A program made the translations under genes and the position numbers. A model generated the notes under the pieces. That model did no database searches and was not told the DNA's origin. It saw only the letters and a program-made list of their open reading frames with translations. Shown here in pieces: positions 18,093 to 26,987 of a stretch of DNA of 38,364 nt (the stretch's first letter is position 1; each line of letters starts with the position of its first letter). Source of the DNA: Helicobacter rappini. GTDB lineage: Bacteria > Campylobacterota > Campylobacteria > Campylobacterales > Helicobacteraceae. The stretch covers positions 26,623 through 64,986 of the forward strand of contig NZ_FZPK01000011.1 in the NCBI RefSeq assembly GCF_900198625.1. The letters are read 5' to 3'.

Positions 18093-19763
18093 GTGAAAGA
18101 TGTTATTGAAAAACTAGAAATTATTCTCAATCAAGGCTTATATGGGCGAGATGAAGAGGTGAGACTAGCACTTTTATGCACCTTGAGTAATAAGCCACTT
18201 TTGCTTTATGGACATGATGATGCTAAAGATATACAAATGCGTTTTGAAGCGTTGTTTGGGGAAACGCCCATTAAAGCAAAGATTACCGCAGGCTCAAATC
18301 TCTCAAAAAATAAGGATAAATTAAGCAAATATACCGCCTATTGTTGCTTAGGCAATCATAATAATACAGAGCATCTCTATGATTATCTTTTCGCACCAAA
18401 AAACACAAATGTAATAGAAAAGCTAAAGCAGTTAGCCCCAGAAGCAAATAAACTGAAGAAATTTTTCCAAGATTATAATTTTACGCAGTTTTGGGACGAA
18501 GAGAATAGAGCAAAAGCAATTAATTTTATAGAATCCCTTGCTTCTCATGCAAACCCAACGGGTGAACTTGCAGGTGATATTGCAATGCTAGATGATGCAG
18601 AACAAAATCTAGTCAAACAGCTTTCAAATATCTCTGATAAAAGATTCAAAGACTTTTTACACTTACTTGCAGTAAATCTTATTATTAACAATAGAAAAGA
18701 GATTACACCCATTGACTTTGGTATGTTTTATTATTGTTTGCGTGATTGGTCTGATGGTGTGCGTTATCTTGAGACAACGATTTGTGCGAGTTTGTCAAAT
18801 GATGAGTTACCAACCTTTGTATTCCATGATGAAGAGTATGAAAAGACATGTAAAGAGACTTTCTTTAAAAGCTACGAGCAGTATGCGTTTTTGATCCCAA
18901 ATCTTGAATACATGGTATATGTGCCTTACTCTTCATCGCCAAGTATCCCAGCAAATGAGATATTTGTGCGACTAGATAGCTTTTATACGCAGTTTCAAAA
19001 CCTTGTATGTGAAGAAACAAGCGATGATATAGCAAAGGATATGCAGGAAGTGGCAACGAAAGAGAATATCCTAAAAGACGCACAATTAAAAGAAATGGAA
19101 CTAAAAGAGACGCAACTCGCACAAGTGCAGCTTAAAAGATCTGCATTTAAATCCGTAAAAGATGCCCTTGATGAGCGGCTAAAAATCGCAAATGCCAAAG
19201 AGAGCGAGTTTAGAGAGCAAAGAGAGATTTTGGAGAGTAAATATAAGGACGCAAAGACAACAGACAGAAGAGAGGGATTAGAATCTCAAATTGCTGAAGT
19301 GCAAGCAAAAGAAGATCAATTTAAAGAAATTAGACTAAATCTTGAAGCACAACTTCAAGATGCAAAAAATACGCTTGAAGATAAACTCAAACAGACAAAA
19401 GAGATTCTAGAAGAAAAACTACAAGAAGTAAAAGCAAAAGAACTTGACTTAAAAGAAGCCCAAGATAGATTAAACCAAAAGCTTACAAACCGCAAAGGCA
19501 ATATGGATGTAAGGATAAAAGAGGGAAGAGAGTATCTTACGCAACTAAGGACACTGCCTGTAAATCTCAACAAAGCCGTTGATGCATGTAGAAAGCAAAT
19601 TGATGCAGTATCAAAGCCAAATCCAATCTGGGCAAATCCACTAAAAATACATTTAGCTGCATTATATAAGATTCAGAAAAATCTACCCAATATGATAAAA
19701 GCCTTTGACTCTCAAGTAAAAAAATATGAAGAGCATGCAAAGCAATCCACACAAACACGCTAG
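18093..19763 (+). CDS. RavA/MoxR-like AAA+ protein with lost Walker motifs, coiled-coil tail
   Basis: This 556-residue protein starts at GTG. The beginning, LYGRDEEVRLALLCTL, matches the first helix of RavA/MoxR ATPases. Where Walker A (GPPGTAKS) should follow, it reads LLLYGHDDAKD (36-46), and the Walker B region reads AYCCLGNHNN (about 82-91) instead of an hhhhDE. The lid, ISDKRFKDFLHLL followed by NNRKEITPIDF (about 180-210), is well conserved. Residues about 310-490 form a charged coiled coil with KE-x-QL/LKE repeats. I read this as a pseudo-ATPase of the MoxR family, perhaps a scaffold. MoxR proteins usually pair with a VWA protein; none is encoded next to it. The following gene is on the opposite strand. 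Confidence 0.65.
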   Translation: MKDVIEKLEIILNQGLYGRDEEVRLALLCTLSNKPLLLYGHDDAKDIQMRFEALFGETPIKAKITAGSNLSKNKDKLSKYTAYCCLGNHNNTEHLYDYLFAPKNTNVIEKLKQLAPEANKLKKFFQDYNFTQFWDEENRAKAINFIESLASHANPTGELAGDIAMLDDAEQNLVKQLSNISDKRFKDFLHLLAVNLIINNRKEITPIDFGMFYYCLRDWSDGVRYLETTICASLSNDELPTFVFHDEEYEKTCKETFFKSYEQYAFLIPNLEYMVYVPYSSSPSIPANEIFVRLDSFYTQFQNLVCEETSDDIAKDMQEVATKENILKDAQLKEMELKETQLAQVQLKRSAFKSVKDALDERLKIANAKESEFREQREILESKYKDAKTTDRREGLESQIAEVQAKEDQFKEIRLNLEAQLQDAKNTLEDKLKQTKEILEEKLQEVKAKELDLKEAQDRLNQKLTNRKGNMDVRIKEGREYLTQLRTLPVNLNKAVDACRKQIDAVSKPNPIWANPLKIHLAALYKIQKNLPNMIKAFDSQVKKYEEHAKQSTQTR

Positions 19764-20013
19764 GGTAAGAAGCATAAGTGTTCTTTAAACCCAACCTAGA
19801 CGCTATAGTGAGTTTTTCATCAGCTGGCTGAATGTTAATATTTGTTACAATGTGCATCTTACGCTTCAACGATATATAAACTTATGTTGGAATTATCGTT
19901 ACAAAAACCTTTAAAATAATGCTATGTTGCAAAAAAAATAATGAAACGATCGCACAAGAAGATATAGGGCTATGTAGCAACCACTTCTTAGGGTTTATAT
20001 CTATCATTACGCA

Positions 20014-21189
20014 TTATATATTTGATTCTATATTTTCGCATATCCTTTCAAATCCTTGGTAGTAGTCCCAACTTGCTACAATATCAGGTCGGTTTTCCTT
20101 GATATGTGCTAATTCTTTGTCAAAGATTTTTTTATATTTCATAGCTAGTATTGAATCTTGTCTAAATCTTTCTAGTATATCATTTTCATCGAGCCGCTTA
20201 TTATTTTCTATGTTTGCGCGATTTTCCAACTCTTTTAGGAAACCTTGTAAATATTCCCTTGTAGCCTTAAATAATTCTTGTTTTGTTTGCAATTTTGCAA
20301 ATGAATCTTTAGTCATAAGTAAATATAAGTTTTGAAACGGAATAGCAATATTAAGATTTTTGCTTATATCCACATAATTATCAAGGCTTTGAATCTGTGG
20401 TGTAGTAATAATAATTCTGTATTCCACCTCATTATCCATATGAGAATCTTTAGAATCTTTTATGGCAAGATTCTCATTTTCTTGTCCTCTAAACATAAAA
20501 GGCATATCACATTCTCTAACTATTAAAACACGCGGCAATAAACCCAAAAGCATACCGCCATTTACTTTTGCTTCAAATATATCCCTCTCTTTTGGTGGTG
20601 TAAAACCATATTCTTTTGCAAGCCTTTGAAAAGTCGCAAAGGCTTGTGTTTCCAAAATCTCATTAAATGCGATATATTGTATCTTGCTTACATGTTTTAG
20701 TGCTTTTGCTCTGCGTTGTATCGACAAGGCTGTTACACCATTTTCATCGCAAGATTCTTCGCTTTCTAACGCATCAAGGCTTGGGGCTGTGGGATTAATC
20801 CAGTATCTAATGCTATCAAGAAATATTCTATAATCTGTTTTTAAAGTGCATTCATATTGATATTCTCTCTCACCTAAGTGATTGACTATAGGTCGATAAA
20901 TCGATATGGGATCTCGTGCAATGATAAGCAAAGGGACATGAGAATCTATTAAGGAAAATAGCTTTTCTCTCCCATAGAGATTTCTACCGCTAAGATAGAT
21001 AATGCAGTATTTTTCGCGATTATTCACAAGCGTATTATAAAAATGTTCGTATTCAAGCTGTGGTTCTATATTACCCGTCCATAGCTCTGCTACGCAAACG
21101 CCGCAATATTCAAAAAATTTCTTCATAGCCTGATAGCCCGCACCATAAGTTGCCATATAGATAAAATTGTAATAACGCGGTAAGGGCAT
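20014..21189 (-). CDS. DUF2972-like protein, 3' part of a phase-variable gene
   Basis: The 391 residues shown start at an internal ATG, MPLPRYYNFIYMATYGAGYQ, which has no good ribosome-binding site. The open frame continues upstream without a stop through ISDCNPKTQYFPLLNPTLFDYEK up to the G13 tract, so this is the main body of a longer protein whose start lies at 21581. The PLLNP...DYEK...AYHYNMPLP pattern is what I recall for the DUF2972 family of Campylobacter and Helicobacter, which is often phase-variable and linked to surface structures. YLSGRN and ARDPISIYRP could belong to a nucleotide-type fold reminiscent of sulfotransferases; that is speculation. As read, this part is probably not translated. 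Confidence 0.6.
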   Translation of the reverse strand: MPLPRYYNFIYMATYGAGYQAMKKFFEYCGVCVAELWTGNIEPQLEYEHFYNTLVNNREKYCIIYLSGRNLYGREKLFSLIDSHVPLLIIARDPISIYRPIVNHLGEREYQYECTLKTDYRIFLDSIRYWINPTAPSLDALESEESCDENGVTALSIQRRAKALKHVSKIQYIAFNEILETQAFATFQRLAKEYGFTPPKERDIFEAKVNGGMLLGLLPRVLIVRECDMPFMFRGQENENLAIKDSKDSHMDNEVEYRIIITTPQIQSLDNYVDISKNLNIAIPFQNLYLLMTKDSFAKLQTKQELFKATREYLQGFLKELENRANIENNKRLDENDILERFRQDSILAMKYKKIFDKELAHIKENRPDIVASWDYYQGFERICENIESNI

Positions 21190-21284
21190 ATTGTAGTGAT
21201 AAGCTATGCTAGATTGGGTTTTTTCGTAGTCAAAAAGTGTGGGATTTAAGAGTGGAAAATATTGCGTTTTAGGATTGCAATCAC

Positions 21285-21581
21285 TTATGGGGGGGGGGGG
21301 GTAATATACGGATTCTCTCCATATTTACTTTTAAACTCAGATGAATTTAACCATGCGATATGGGCTTTTAGTGTTTTTGCAAAAAAGAATGGAGAATCTA
21401 GCAAGACATTCTTGTAGGTTTCCTCCAAATTATTAGACATAAGCTTAAATTGTCTTAACTCTTTCTTATTCAGCATTATTTTTGGATAAAGCGACAAAAA
21501 TAAGTGTATATTGAGTGGAAAAAATGTTTTTCTACATTTTGCTAATATGCGTTTTACTTTCTTAGAATCTTTAAGCCCCAT
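21285..21581 (-). CDS. DUF2972-like protein, 5' part (phase OFF, 98 residues)
   Basis: This is the true start of the gene above: the ATG at 21581 has AAGG upstream and an extended -10 (21620-21628). The sequence DSPFFFAKTLKAHIAWLNSSEFKSKYG is in the style of DUF2972 N-terminal regions. It reads into the C13 run (coding strand) as TPPPP and stops at once. One added C (C14) or two fewer (C11) would join both frames into a protein of about 522 residues. With C13 the gene is OFF. Treat 20014-21581 as one contingency locus. Confidence 0.7.
   Translation of the reverse strand: MGLKDSKKVKRILAKCRKTFFPLNIHLFLSLYPKIMLNKKELRQFKLMSNNLEETYKNVLLDSPFFFAKTLKAHIAWLNSSEFKSKYGENPYITPPPP
21289..21301. repeat. 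G13 tract splitting the DUF2972-like gene
   Basis: Thirteen G on the plus strand (C13 in the coding direction) lie exactly at the frame break between 21285-21581 and the open frame that contains 20014-21189. It is a classic slipped-strand switch. Confidence 0.9.
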
Positions 21582-21619
21582 ACAATGTAACCTTGCATTT
21601 TAAAATCTCAAAAAGTGTA

Positions 21620-21628
21620 ATTTTAACA
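21620..21628 (-). promoter_or_regulatory. Extended -10 promoter of the DUF2972-like gene
   Basis: On the minus strand the site reads TG-T-TAAAAT, about 40 bases before the start at 21581. Confidence 0.5.
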
Positions 21629-21700
21629 CAATTTTTAATATATTGCATTGACATATATAAAGCAATTACAAGCGATAAGGGCATGTTATGTGGTAAATAA

Positions 21701-21717
21701 TGTGTATATTTTACACA
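21701..21717. promoter_or_regulatory. Small inverted repeat, possible operator
   Basis: TGTGTA-TATTT-TACACA lies between the divergent DUF2972-like and Hof genes, about 90 bases upstream of the Hof -10 box. The symmetry suits a dimeric regulator, but the site is short and no regulator is known to me for it. Confidence 0.25.
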
Positions 21718-21805
21718 TTTTGAAAGAAAAAGATTTAAAATATTTTTTACAAACTACAAAAAATCCCCATATAAGCCATTTTTTTGGAAAATTATTTATT
21801 TTTTA

Positions 21806-21814
21806 TGCAATAAT
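21806..21814 (+). promoter_or_regulatory. Extended -10 promoter of the Hof-family gene
   Basis: TG-C-AATAAT lies 33 bases before the ATG at 21847, preceded by T-rich stretches as is usual in this group. Confidence 0.5.
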
Positions 21815-21846
21815 ACTGAACCTAAAACGAAACTGAAAGGAAATGT

Positions 21847-23355
21847 ATGATAGGAAACTTGAGAAATTTGACAAAATACACAAGCATTGCTTTGCTTGTT
21901 GGTAGCTCTTTTGCGATGGCAGATTGTGGCGATGAAACCGAAGGGAATCTTTTTGGCTATGAGAGATGTGCTAATGAGGATAGTAAATTCTTTACACTCA
22001 CTGGAAATGTAGGGACTTTTACTAAAGCTGGTTTTAATGGTGGCAAGGTTAATACTGCAAACAACTTTTATCCAACTGAAAGCTTTACAAGTGTGTTTGG
22101 TGAGGTTAATGGTAAGTTTAACATTAACGAAGTGTATGAAAATGATTATTTCTCAAAGTTTGAAGTAGGCATTGGTGCAGCGGCGGCTGGACTTGCTTGG
22201 GATACTACAAAGTATGATGGCGTTACTAATAATGGTAGTGGCTTAAGTGGCGGTAGTGGATTAAACAACCAATATATAGGTTCATGGGGCGGTTATCTTG
22301 GCAATGAAACTACATCTTATACCAACAATCGCCAAATTTTCGTGCATAATGCCTATGTTGATTTACAAGCAAAGTATTTCAATCTAAAGCTTGGTAGATA
22401 TGAATCTGGCATGGATTATTTTAGTGGTTATACACAAGGTTTTAACTTTGATTGGCATACTGATTATGGCGATACAGAATCTAAACCTGCAAATGAAGTG
22501 AAAGTATGGTGGTTTAGCTCATTTGGTCGTGCATTTGCTTACTCGCAATGGTTCTTAGACTACTATGCGGTAAAGACAACTGATGGAAAAGCGAGTTATG
22601 GTATCCACTCAGTTGGTGTTGATGTTACGCATGGTGGCATTTCTGATACAGATAATGGCTTTGCTTATGGTGATACTTTGCTTGTTCGCCCATTCCTTTA
22701 CTTTTATCCCGGACTTTATGAGGCACCGGGCTTAAAAGCAGTATATGAATATCAGTTTGGTAATGGACTTGGGTTTAAGGTTACAGCACAGGGCTTTGGG
22801 CTTCATGTACATAAGGCATTTACAACAACTGGTACATCTAGGGGTAGATATAATGAGCAGGTTGATGAATGGAGTGGGAATCTAAACCTAATCGCACAGG
22901 GTAATATCTATAACTATAATGTGCGTATAGGCTACTATGAAAACTTTGGTAGTGCAAACTCACACTTTGGGACCTATGGGAATCCAATGGGGCTAGACTT
23001 TTGGACTGCGAGTGTATATGACATAGGTGCAAGCATTAGTGATACAATCAACAGAAATGCAAGGACTGGGTATCTCTCTGGCGGTGGTCATTATGACTTA
23101 GAGTATGGCACACTCTCATGGGATTTGCTTGGCAGAATCACAAGAAGCCCTAGAAGTGATGAAGAGAGCATTGCCCTGTCTGTAAATCATGCTTTCAAAA
23201 ATGGTTTAGCAGTGGGATTAAAACTAGAGTGGTTTAGAGATACTACAAAGGCTGGATATAATCCGGGTGCTGGACTTAAGGAAAGCAAAGCTTTATCTAA
23301 AGCACAAACAGATGATAGAAGCCATGCGTTTTTCACACTTGGCTATAATTTCTAA
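21847..23355 (+). CDS. Hof-family outer membrane beta-barrel protein
   Basis: This 502-residue protein has a signal peptide (about 1-25, cut after SSFAMA) and alternating beta strands rich in aromatic and glycine residues. It ends LGYNF, a terminal phenylalanine typical of barrels inserted by Bam. NAYVDLQAKYFNLKLGRYESGMDY is the OprD-like early strand pattern found in the Helicobacter Hof family (HP_OMP_2), whose members act as porin-like or surface proteins. The strong Shine-Dalgarno GAAAGGAAA suggests high expression. The specific Hof paralogue and substrate cannot be told from this sequence alone. It is a single gene followed by 500 non-coding bases. Confidence 0.85.
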   Translation: MIGNLRNLTKYTSIALLVGSSFAMADCGDETEGNLFGYERCANEDSKFFTLTGNVGTFTKAGFNGGKVNTANNFYPTESFTSVFGEVNGKFNINEVYENDYFSKFEVGIGAAAAGLAWDTTKYDGVTNNGSGLSGGSGLNNQYIGSWGGYLGNETTSYTNNRQIFVHNAYVDLQAKYFNLKLGRYESGMDYFSGYTQGFNFDWHTDYGDTESKPANEVKVWWFSSFGRAFAYSQWFLDYYAVKTTDGKASYGIHSVGVDVTHGGISDTDNGFAYGDTLLVRPFLYFYPGLYEAPGLKAVYEYQFGNGLGFKVTAQGFGLHVHKAFTTTGTSRGRYNEQVDEWSGNLNLIAQGNIYNYNVRIGYYENFGSANSHFGTYGNPMGLDFWTASVYDIGASISDTINRNARTGYLSGGGHYDLEYGTLSWDLLGRITRSPRSDEESIALSVNHAFKNGLAVGLKLEWFRDTTKAGYNPGAGLKESKALSKAQTDDRSHAFFTLGYNF

Positions 23356-23855
23356 TCATTGCAAGATTTAAGTGGGGTTTTGGCTTATATTGCATATATG
23401 GATGTGTAACTTACTCTGTGTGTAATAGCCATACGAAATTTTATCTTTCTTGCTTTCCATACAATTGGATAGGAATTGTTATGGAGTGAGAAAATAGCTC
23501 TTGCTTGGCTTTTATTGTAGCTTTCCGTATTTTTTCATCCATTCTATTTTATAATTGGTGTTGCAGCGTGTTATACAATTAACGCCCTGAGAAGTTCCAT
23601 TTGAATTTTAAATTTTATGCATCTTGTTTGTAGAGTGCCTATTGTTTCTTAATTTATCAAAAATAATATCATATCAAAAGTTAGTAACTAGGGTATTTAA
23701 ACTGCAATGGTGTTGTTGAGATTATATCATATAAACAAGATATGAAATATAGTTGTTAATTGCCATTATTGTCATAGACTATAAAGATAGATTAGGATTT
23801 TAAAATTAGAAAAGAGATTAGCAAATAATATAGCAAGGTAAAAAATTACGCTAAT
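23356..23855. other. 500-base non-coding gap with one hairpin
   Basis: No plausible gene is seen in either direction. The one visible structure is CCATACAATT (23457-23466) pairing with AATTGTTATGG (23474-23484) with a one-base bulge and a seven-base loop. It lacks a T run, so it is not a convincing terminator. The rest is plain AT-rich sequence. Confidence 0.5.
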
Positions 23856-24977
23856 TCAAAGACTTACCCCCCCCCCCCCATTGTTAATGCTATTCTCAAT
23901 ATTTGAGATTACATTTGCTGCATGTTTTAATCGTTGATTATCAAAATGTGTATAGATTCTGCTTGTCTCAACGCTACTATGTCCTAAGCTTTCTTGCACT
24001 AAAATGAGATCTTTACTTTTATTATAAAGCATAGTTGCAAAGCTATGTCGTAATAAATGCGCTCCATTTTTCGCCTTACGGATACCCGCACTTAAAAGCA
24101 AGTTCTCAATAACCACATAAATATAAGATTGTGCAGGGACATGAAACTTTTTATTAACAAATAATGGCATATCATCAGCTACATGTGGAAAAGTCGCACG
24201 CAGGGCTACCCAGTTATTATAATATTCTTCTATCAGCGTTTTTGCGATAAAGACAATACGCATTTTATTACCCTTGCCACGCAAACGCAATACATAATAA
24301 TCTCCCTCCAAAGACACATCTTTATAACCAATCTCAAGTATCTCACTCACACGCGCACCGCTATACACAATCATTAGAATGATGAGCTGATTTCTAAGTC
24401 GCACCACCGAATTTATATGTTTTTGCTTAATGTCATAGCTTTTTAATGCGTTTAAAAACGCATTTAACTCCGCTTCCGTTAAAAACTCGGGTAAATCATG
24501 AGATACCGATCGCTTAGATAGCACGATGTCCATATTATAGATATGGGCTGCACCATTTTCTAAGGTATTTTGTCTTTGTATAAAATCAAAAAAGTTTGTC
24601 AAGGCAAACTGATAATTGCGTATTGTTGTAAGACTTAGATTTGCTGTATAAATACTCAAAAACTCTTGCACATTCTCAACATGTATCTCACGCATATCAG
24701 AGAATCCAAGCCGCATACAATACTCATAAAATGTAAAAAGTGGATTTGCATAAGTATTAATGCCTAGCAAACCTATTTTTCTCGCTCTTTTGCAAATGGA
24801 TCGAATCTCATCAATCGAGTTTAGTCCCCCACTTTGTATATCTTGAATAACTTGTGCGAATACCGCCTTATCCTTTACTCTGTGTGCAGTTAATCCCACA
24901 AGCTTTGTATAAAAAAATCGCTCCAACCAAAATCGCAATGAAATATCAAATGATTCTCGATTGAGTGGATAAGACAT
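23856..24977 (-). CDS. xerH: XerH tyrosine recombinase (Helicobacter-type chromosome-dimer resolvase)
   Basis: XerH resolves chromosome dimers at the difH site as a single recombinase, replacing XerC/XerD in epsilonproteobacteria. The 373-residue protein matches the Helicobacter XerH pattern (KARKIGLLGINTYANPL in the N-domain, GAHLLRHSFATMLY in the core). The catalytic set is complete: R209 (GARVSE), K235 (RGKGNK), H307 and R310 (HLLR), H333 (LGHSS) and nucleophile Y342 (RIYTH). The ATG at 24977 has AAGGAATTC upstream and is preferred over the longer frame start at 25025. It follows thiG by 48 bases. The last codons run through a G13 tract, giving a GGGGVSL tail. Confidence 0.9.
   Translation of the reverse strand: MSYPLNRESFDISLRFWLERFFYTKLVGLTAHRVKDKAVFAQVIQDIQSGGLNSIDEIRSICKRARKIGLLGINTYANPLFTFYEYCMRLGFSDMREIHVENVQEFLSIYTANLSLTTIRNYQFALTNFFDFIQRQNTLENGAAHIYNMDIVLSKRSVSHDLPEFLTEAELNAFLNALKSYDIKQKHINSVVRLRNQLIILMIVYSGARVSEILEIGYKDVSLEGDYYVLRLRGKGNKMRIVFIAKTLIEEYYNNWVALRATFPHVADDMPLFVNKKFHVPAQSYIYVVIENLLLSAGIRKAKNGAHLLRHSFATMLYNKSKDLILVQESLGHSSVETSRIYTHFDNQRLKHAANVISNIENSINNGGGGVSL
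23867..23879. repeat. C13 tract at the 3' end of xerH
   Basis: Thirteen C on the plus strand are G13 in the xerH coding direction. With 12 G the frame ends directly (TAA); with 14 G a different short tail (KSLN) results. Length changes therefore alter only the last few residues. Confidence 0.9.
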
Positions 24978-25025
24978 AATGAATTCCTTATAACAATTAT
25001 CTTTAAAACTTTTAAAACAAAACAA

Positions 25026-25799
25026 CTAAAGAGCCGGCATATAATCTGTTGGCGAACTCGCGGTGGCAAAAGGCTTCTTTGCTATGCGTCCAGCTTCATA
25101 GCTTAATCTACCGCCTTCAACTGCAAGTTTCATAGCTTTTGCCATTCTCACTGGATCTTTTGCTTGTGCTATGGCAGTATTACTTAGCACACCATCTGCC
25201 CCAAGCTCCATAGCGATAGCCGCATCACTAGCACAGCCCACACCAGCATCTACAATCACAGGGATTTTTACCGCTTCTTTTATAAACATAACATTAAAGC
25301 GATTTTGCACCCCAAGCCCACTGCCAATAGGTGCAGCAAGTGGCATGATCGCTGCAGCCCCAGCGTCCTCTAGCTTTTTTGCCATAATAGGATCATCATT
25401 TGTATAGACTAGAATCTTAAAGCCTTTATTTGCTAGAATCTTTGTCGCTTCTAGTGTTTCTATCACATCAGGATAAAGTGTCTTTTGTGTATCACCGATA
25501 ATCTCTAGCTTGATAAAATCAATCCCGGTGCCTTCTCTCACAAGCTCAAACATACTCACCGCTTCTCTTGCAGTGGTGCAACCAGCAGAGTTTGGTAAAA
25601 ATGAAATATTGGTATCCCTAAAATAGTCCATGAGATTTGGTGCATTTTTATCTAAGATATTCACGCGTCTAACCGCAACAGTAATCATCTCAGCACCACT
25701 TGCAAGTGTCGCCTCTCTTGTAATCTCAAAGCTCTCATACTTTCCGCTACCTACAATCAAACGGGAGTGAAAGCTCTTCCCTGCAATAACTAATGACAT
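25026..25799 (-). CDS. thiG: Thiazole synthase ThiG
   Basis: ThiG forms the thiazole ring of thiamine from deoxyxylulose phosphate, dehydroglycine and ThiS thiocarboxylate. The 257-residue TIM barrel shows [10 protein letters not shown], the active-site lysine region [22 protein letters not shown] and PVIVDAGVG with the phosphate-binding loop [11 protein letters not shown]. The ATG at 25799 is preceded by AAGGAT and begins [10 protein letters not shown]; a longer frame to 25865 exists but would run through the promoter. No TPP riboswitch signature is visible upstream. Other thi genes are absent from the window. It is co-directional with xerH. Confidence 0.93.
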   Translation of the reverse strand: MSLVIAGKSFHSRLIVGSGKYESFEITREATLASGAEMITVAVRRVNILDKNAPNLMDYFRDTNISFLPNSAGCTTAREAVSMFELVREGTGIDFIKLEIIGDTQKTLYPDVIETLEATKILANKGFKILVYTNDDPIMAKKLEDAGAAAIMPLAAPIGSGLGVQNRFNVMFIKEAVKIPVIVDAGVGCASDAAIAMELGADGVLSNTAIAQAKDPVRMAKAMKLAVEGGRLSYEAGRIAKKPFATASSPTDYMPAL

Positions 25800-25844
25800 T
25801 TTGTAATCCTTAAGAATGCAATAAAAGTTTTGGAATAAAGTGAT

Positions 25845-25903
25845 TGTATTATAACACAGAATCAATAATAACTAGTGCCGCAAACTACAAAAAAAAAAAA
25901 AAA
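25845..25903 (-). promoter_or_regulatory. thiG promoter with upstream poly-T tract
   Basis: On the minus strand, TG-T-TATAAT (TATAAT at 25853-25848) is a perfect extended -10. A T15 run (A15 on the plus strand, 25889-25903) lies about 35-50 bases upstream of it. Similar poly-T tracts modulate some Helicobacter promoters. Confidence 0.6.
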
Positions 25904-26091
25904 CGATTTGCCCTATTTTTAAATATCGATATTTGTAATTTTTATTAGATAACAATAAGATAAAATATAACTTATATTATTAGTAATCATGTCATAGAAT
26001 TATAATGCTACATAACCTACGGAAAATGCAATTTTTAGCTAATATTCATAATAAATACAAATCATAATATACAAAAAACTTGACATCTTTT

Positions 26092-26100
26092 TGATAGAAT
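26092..26100 (+). promoter_or_regulatory. Extended -10 promoter of tpx
   Basis: TG-A-TAGAAT is about 72 bases before the tpx start. A TTGACA just upstream (26080-26085) is too close to be a standard -35. The intervening leader contains GGGGG but no recognisable riboswitch. Confidence 0.5.
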
Positions 26101-26171
26101 GCCACATATCCCTTAGCGACTAAAACTAGAGTTGGGGGATATACATTTACATTATATTAAAAGGACAAATC

Positions 26172-26672
26172 ATGGAAGTAAAATTTAAAGGCACTCCAGC
26201 AAAACTAAGTAGCAATACAATTAAAGTTGGCGATAATGCCCCAAAAGTAGCTCTTGTAGCTAAAGACTTATCACAAGTAGAAGTAGGTGGTGCAAGTGGA
26301 GGCTACCAAATCATCAATGTCGTGCCAAGCCTTGATACAGGTGTATGTGCGACACAAACGCGTAAATTCAACGAAGAAGCAGCAAAACTGACAAACGCAA
26401 AAGTATATGTCGTGTCATTAGATTTGCCTTTCGCTCAAGGACGATTTTGCAGCACTGAAGGGATTGAAAATGTAATAGCACTTAGCGATTTTAAGGCAAA
26501 AGACTTTGGCAAGGCGTATGGGCTGATTTTAGAATCTTCTCCACTTGCAGGGCTACTCACTCGCGCGGTGATTGTGGTAGATCCACAAGGCAAAGTCGCC
26601 TATGTAGAAGTATGCGAAGAAATCACAAATGAGCCAGACTATCAAAAAGCACTTGGAGTGGCGAAGGGGTAA
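26172..26672 (+). CDS. tpx: Thiol peroxidase Tpx
   Basis: This cytoplasmic atypical 2-Cys peroxiredoxin reduces hydrogen peroxide and alkyl hydroperoxides with thioredoxin. The 166-residue protein has the peroxidatic cysteine C59 in SLDTGVCATQT and the resolving cysteine C93 in GRFCSTEG, with LLTRAVIVVD toward the C-terminus. Length and motif spacing are normal for Tpx. AAAAGGAC precedes the ATG. It is a single gene with its own promoter. Confidence 0.95.
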   Translation: MEVKFKGTPAKLSSNTIKVGDNAPKVALVAKDLSQVEVGGASGGYQIINVVPSLDTGVCATQTRKFNEEAAKLTNAKVYVVSLDLPFAQGRFCSTEGIENVIALSDFKAKDFGKAYGLILESSPLAGLLTRAVIVVDPQGKVAYVEVCEEITNEPDYQKALGVAKG

Positions 26673-26937
26673 GTTTTAAGCTTCATAGAAACTAGTTTTT
26701 CAAAGCAAAAAATTTATCCTGGCGCGCCCGGTCAAGGATTTTGCCGAGGCTCGCCACAATAGTGCCGTGATTCTTCTATTGTGCTATGGTTGAGCAAGGC
26801 GAAATATCCAGTATAGCCTTTTGGACGGAGGATTTTCACTTCACATTTAATTTGGCAGATAAACTTTCAATCTTCTATTTCATGTTACTTTTATTTTATA
26901 GTAACCTGTCTCATAAACTTAAAAATTTATTAGTTTT
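26673..26937. other. Intergenic region with a GC-rich island
   Basis: About 26718-26770 is roughly 65 percent GC by my count, far above the surroundings (GGCGCGCCCGG, GCCGAGGCTCGCC). CACAATAG (26755-26762) pairs with CTATTGTG (26776-26783). A 66-codon frame at 26786-26986 is probably not a gene because it has no ribosome-binding site. The island could be a repeat, a gene remnant or a structured RNA. Confidence 0.4.
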
Positions 26938-26946
26938 TGATATAAT
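26938..26946 (+). promoter_or_regulatory. Extended -10 promoter of ftsW
   Basis: TG-A-TATAAT is a perfect extended -10 box, 41 bases before the TTG start of ftsW. Confidence 0.65.
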
Positions 26947-26987
26947 AACCGCTTTATTTTTAGAATCACTTTTGCAAGGTTTTTAGT

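Noticed and set aside
21648-21836. 62-codon frame upstream of the Hof gene
   Set aside because: It covers the promoter region, has no ribosome-binding site and ends ten bases before the Hof start; it is chance in AT-rich DNA.
25800-25865. Longer thiG start at 25865
   Set aside because: The extra 22 codons run through the extended -10 promoter, and the ATG at 25799 has a good ribosome-binding site and the family-like start.
25800-26171. TPP riboswitch upstream of thiG
   Set aside because: The conserved CUGAGA and GAACCUGAU-type segments are not present on the minus strand.
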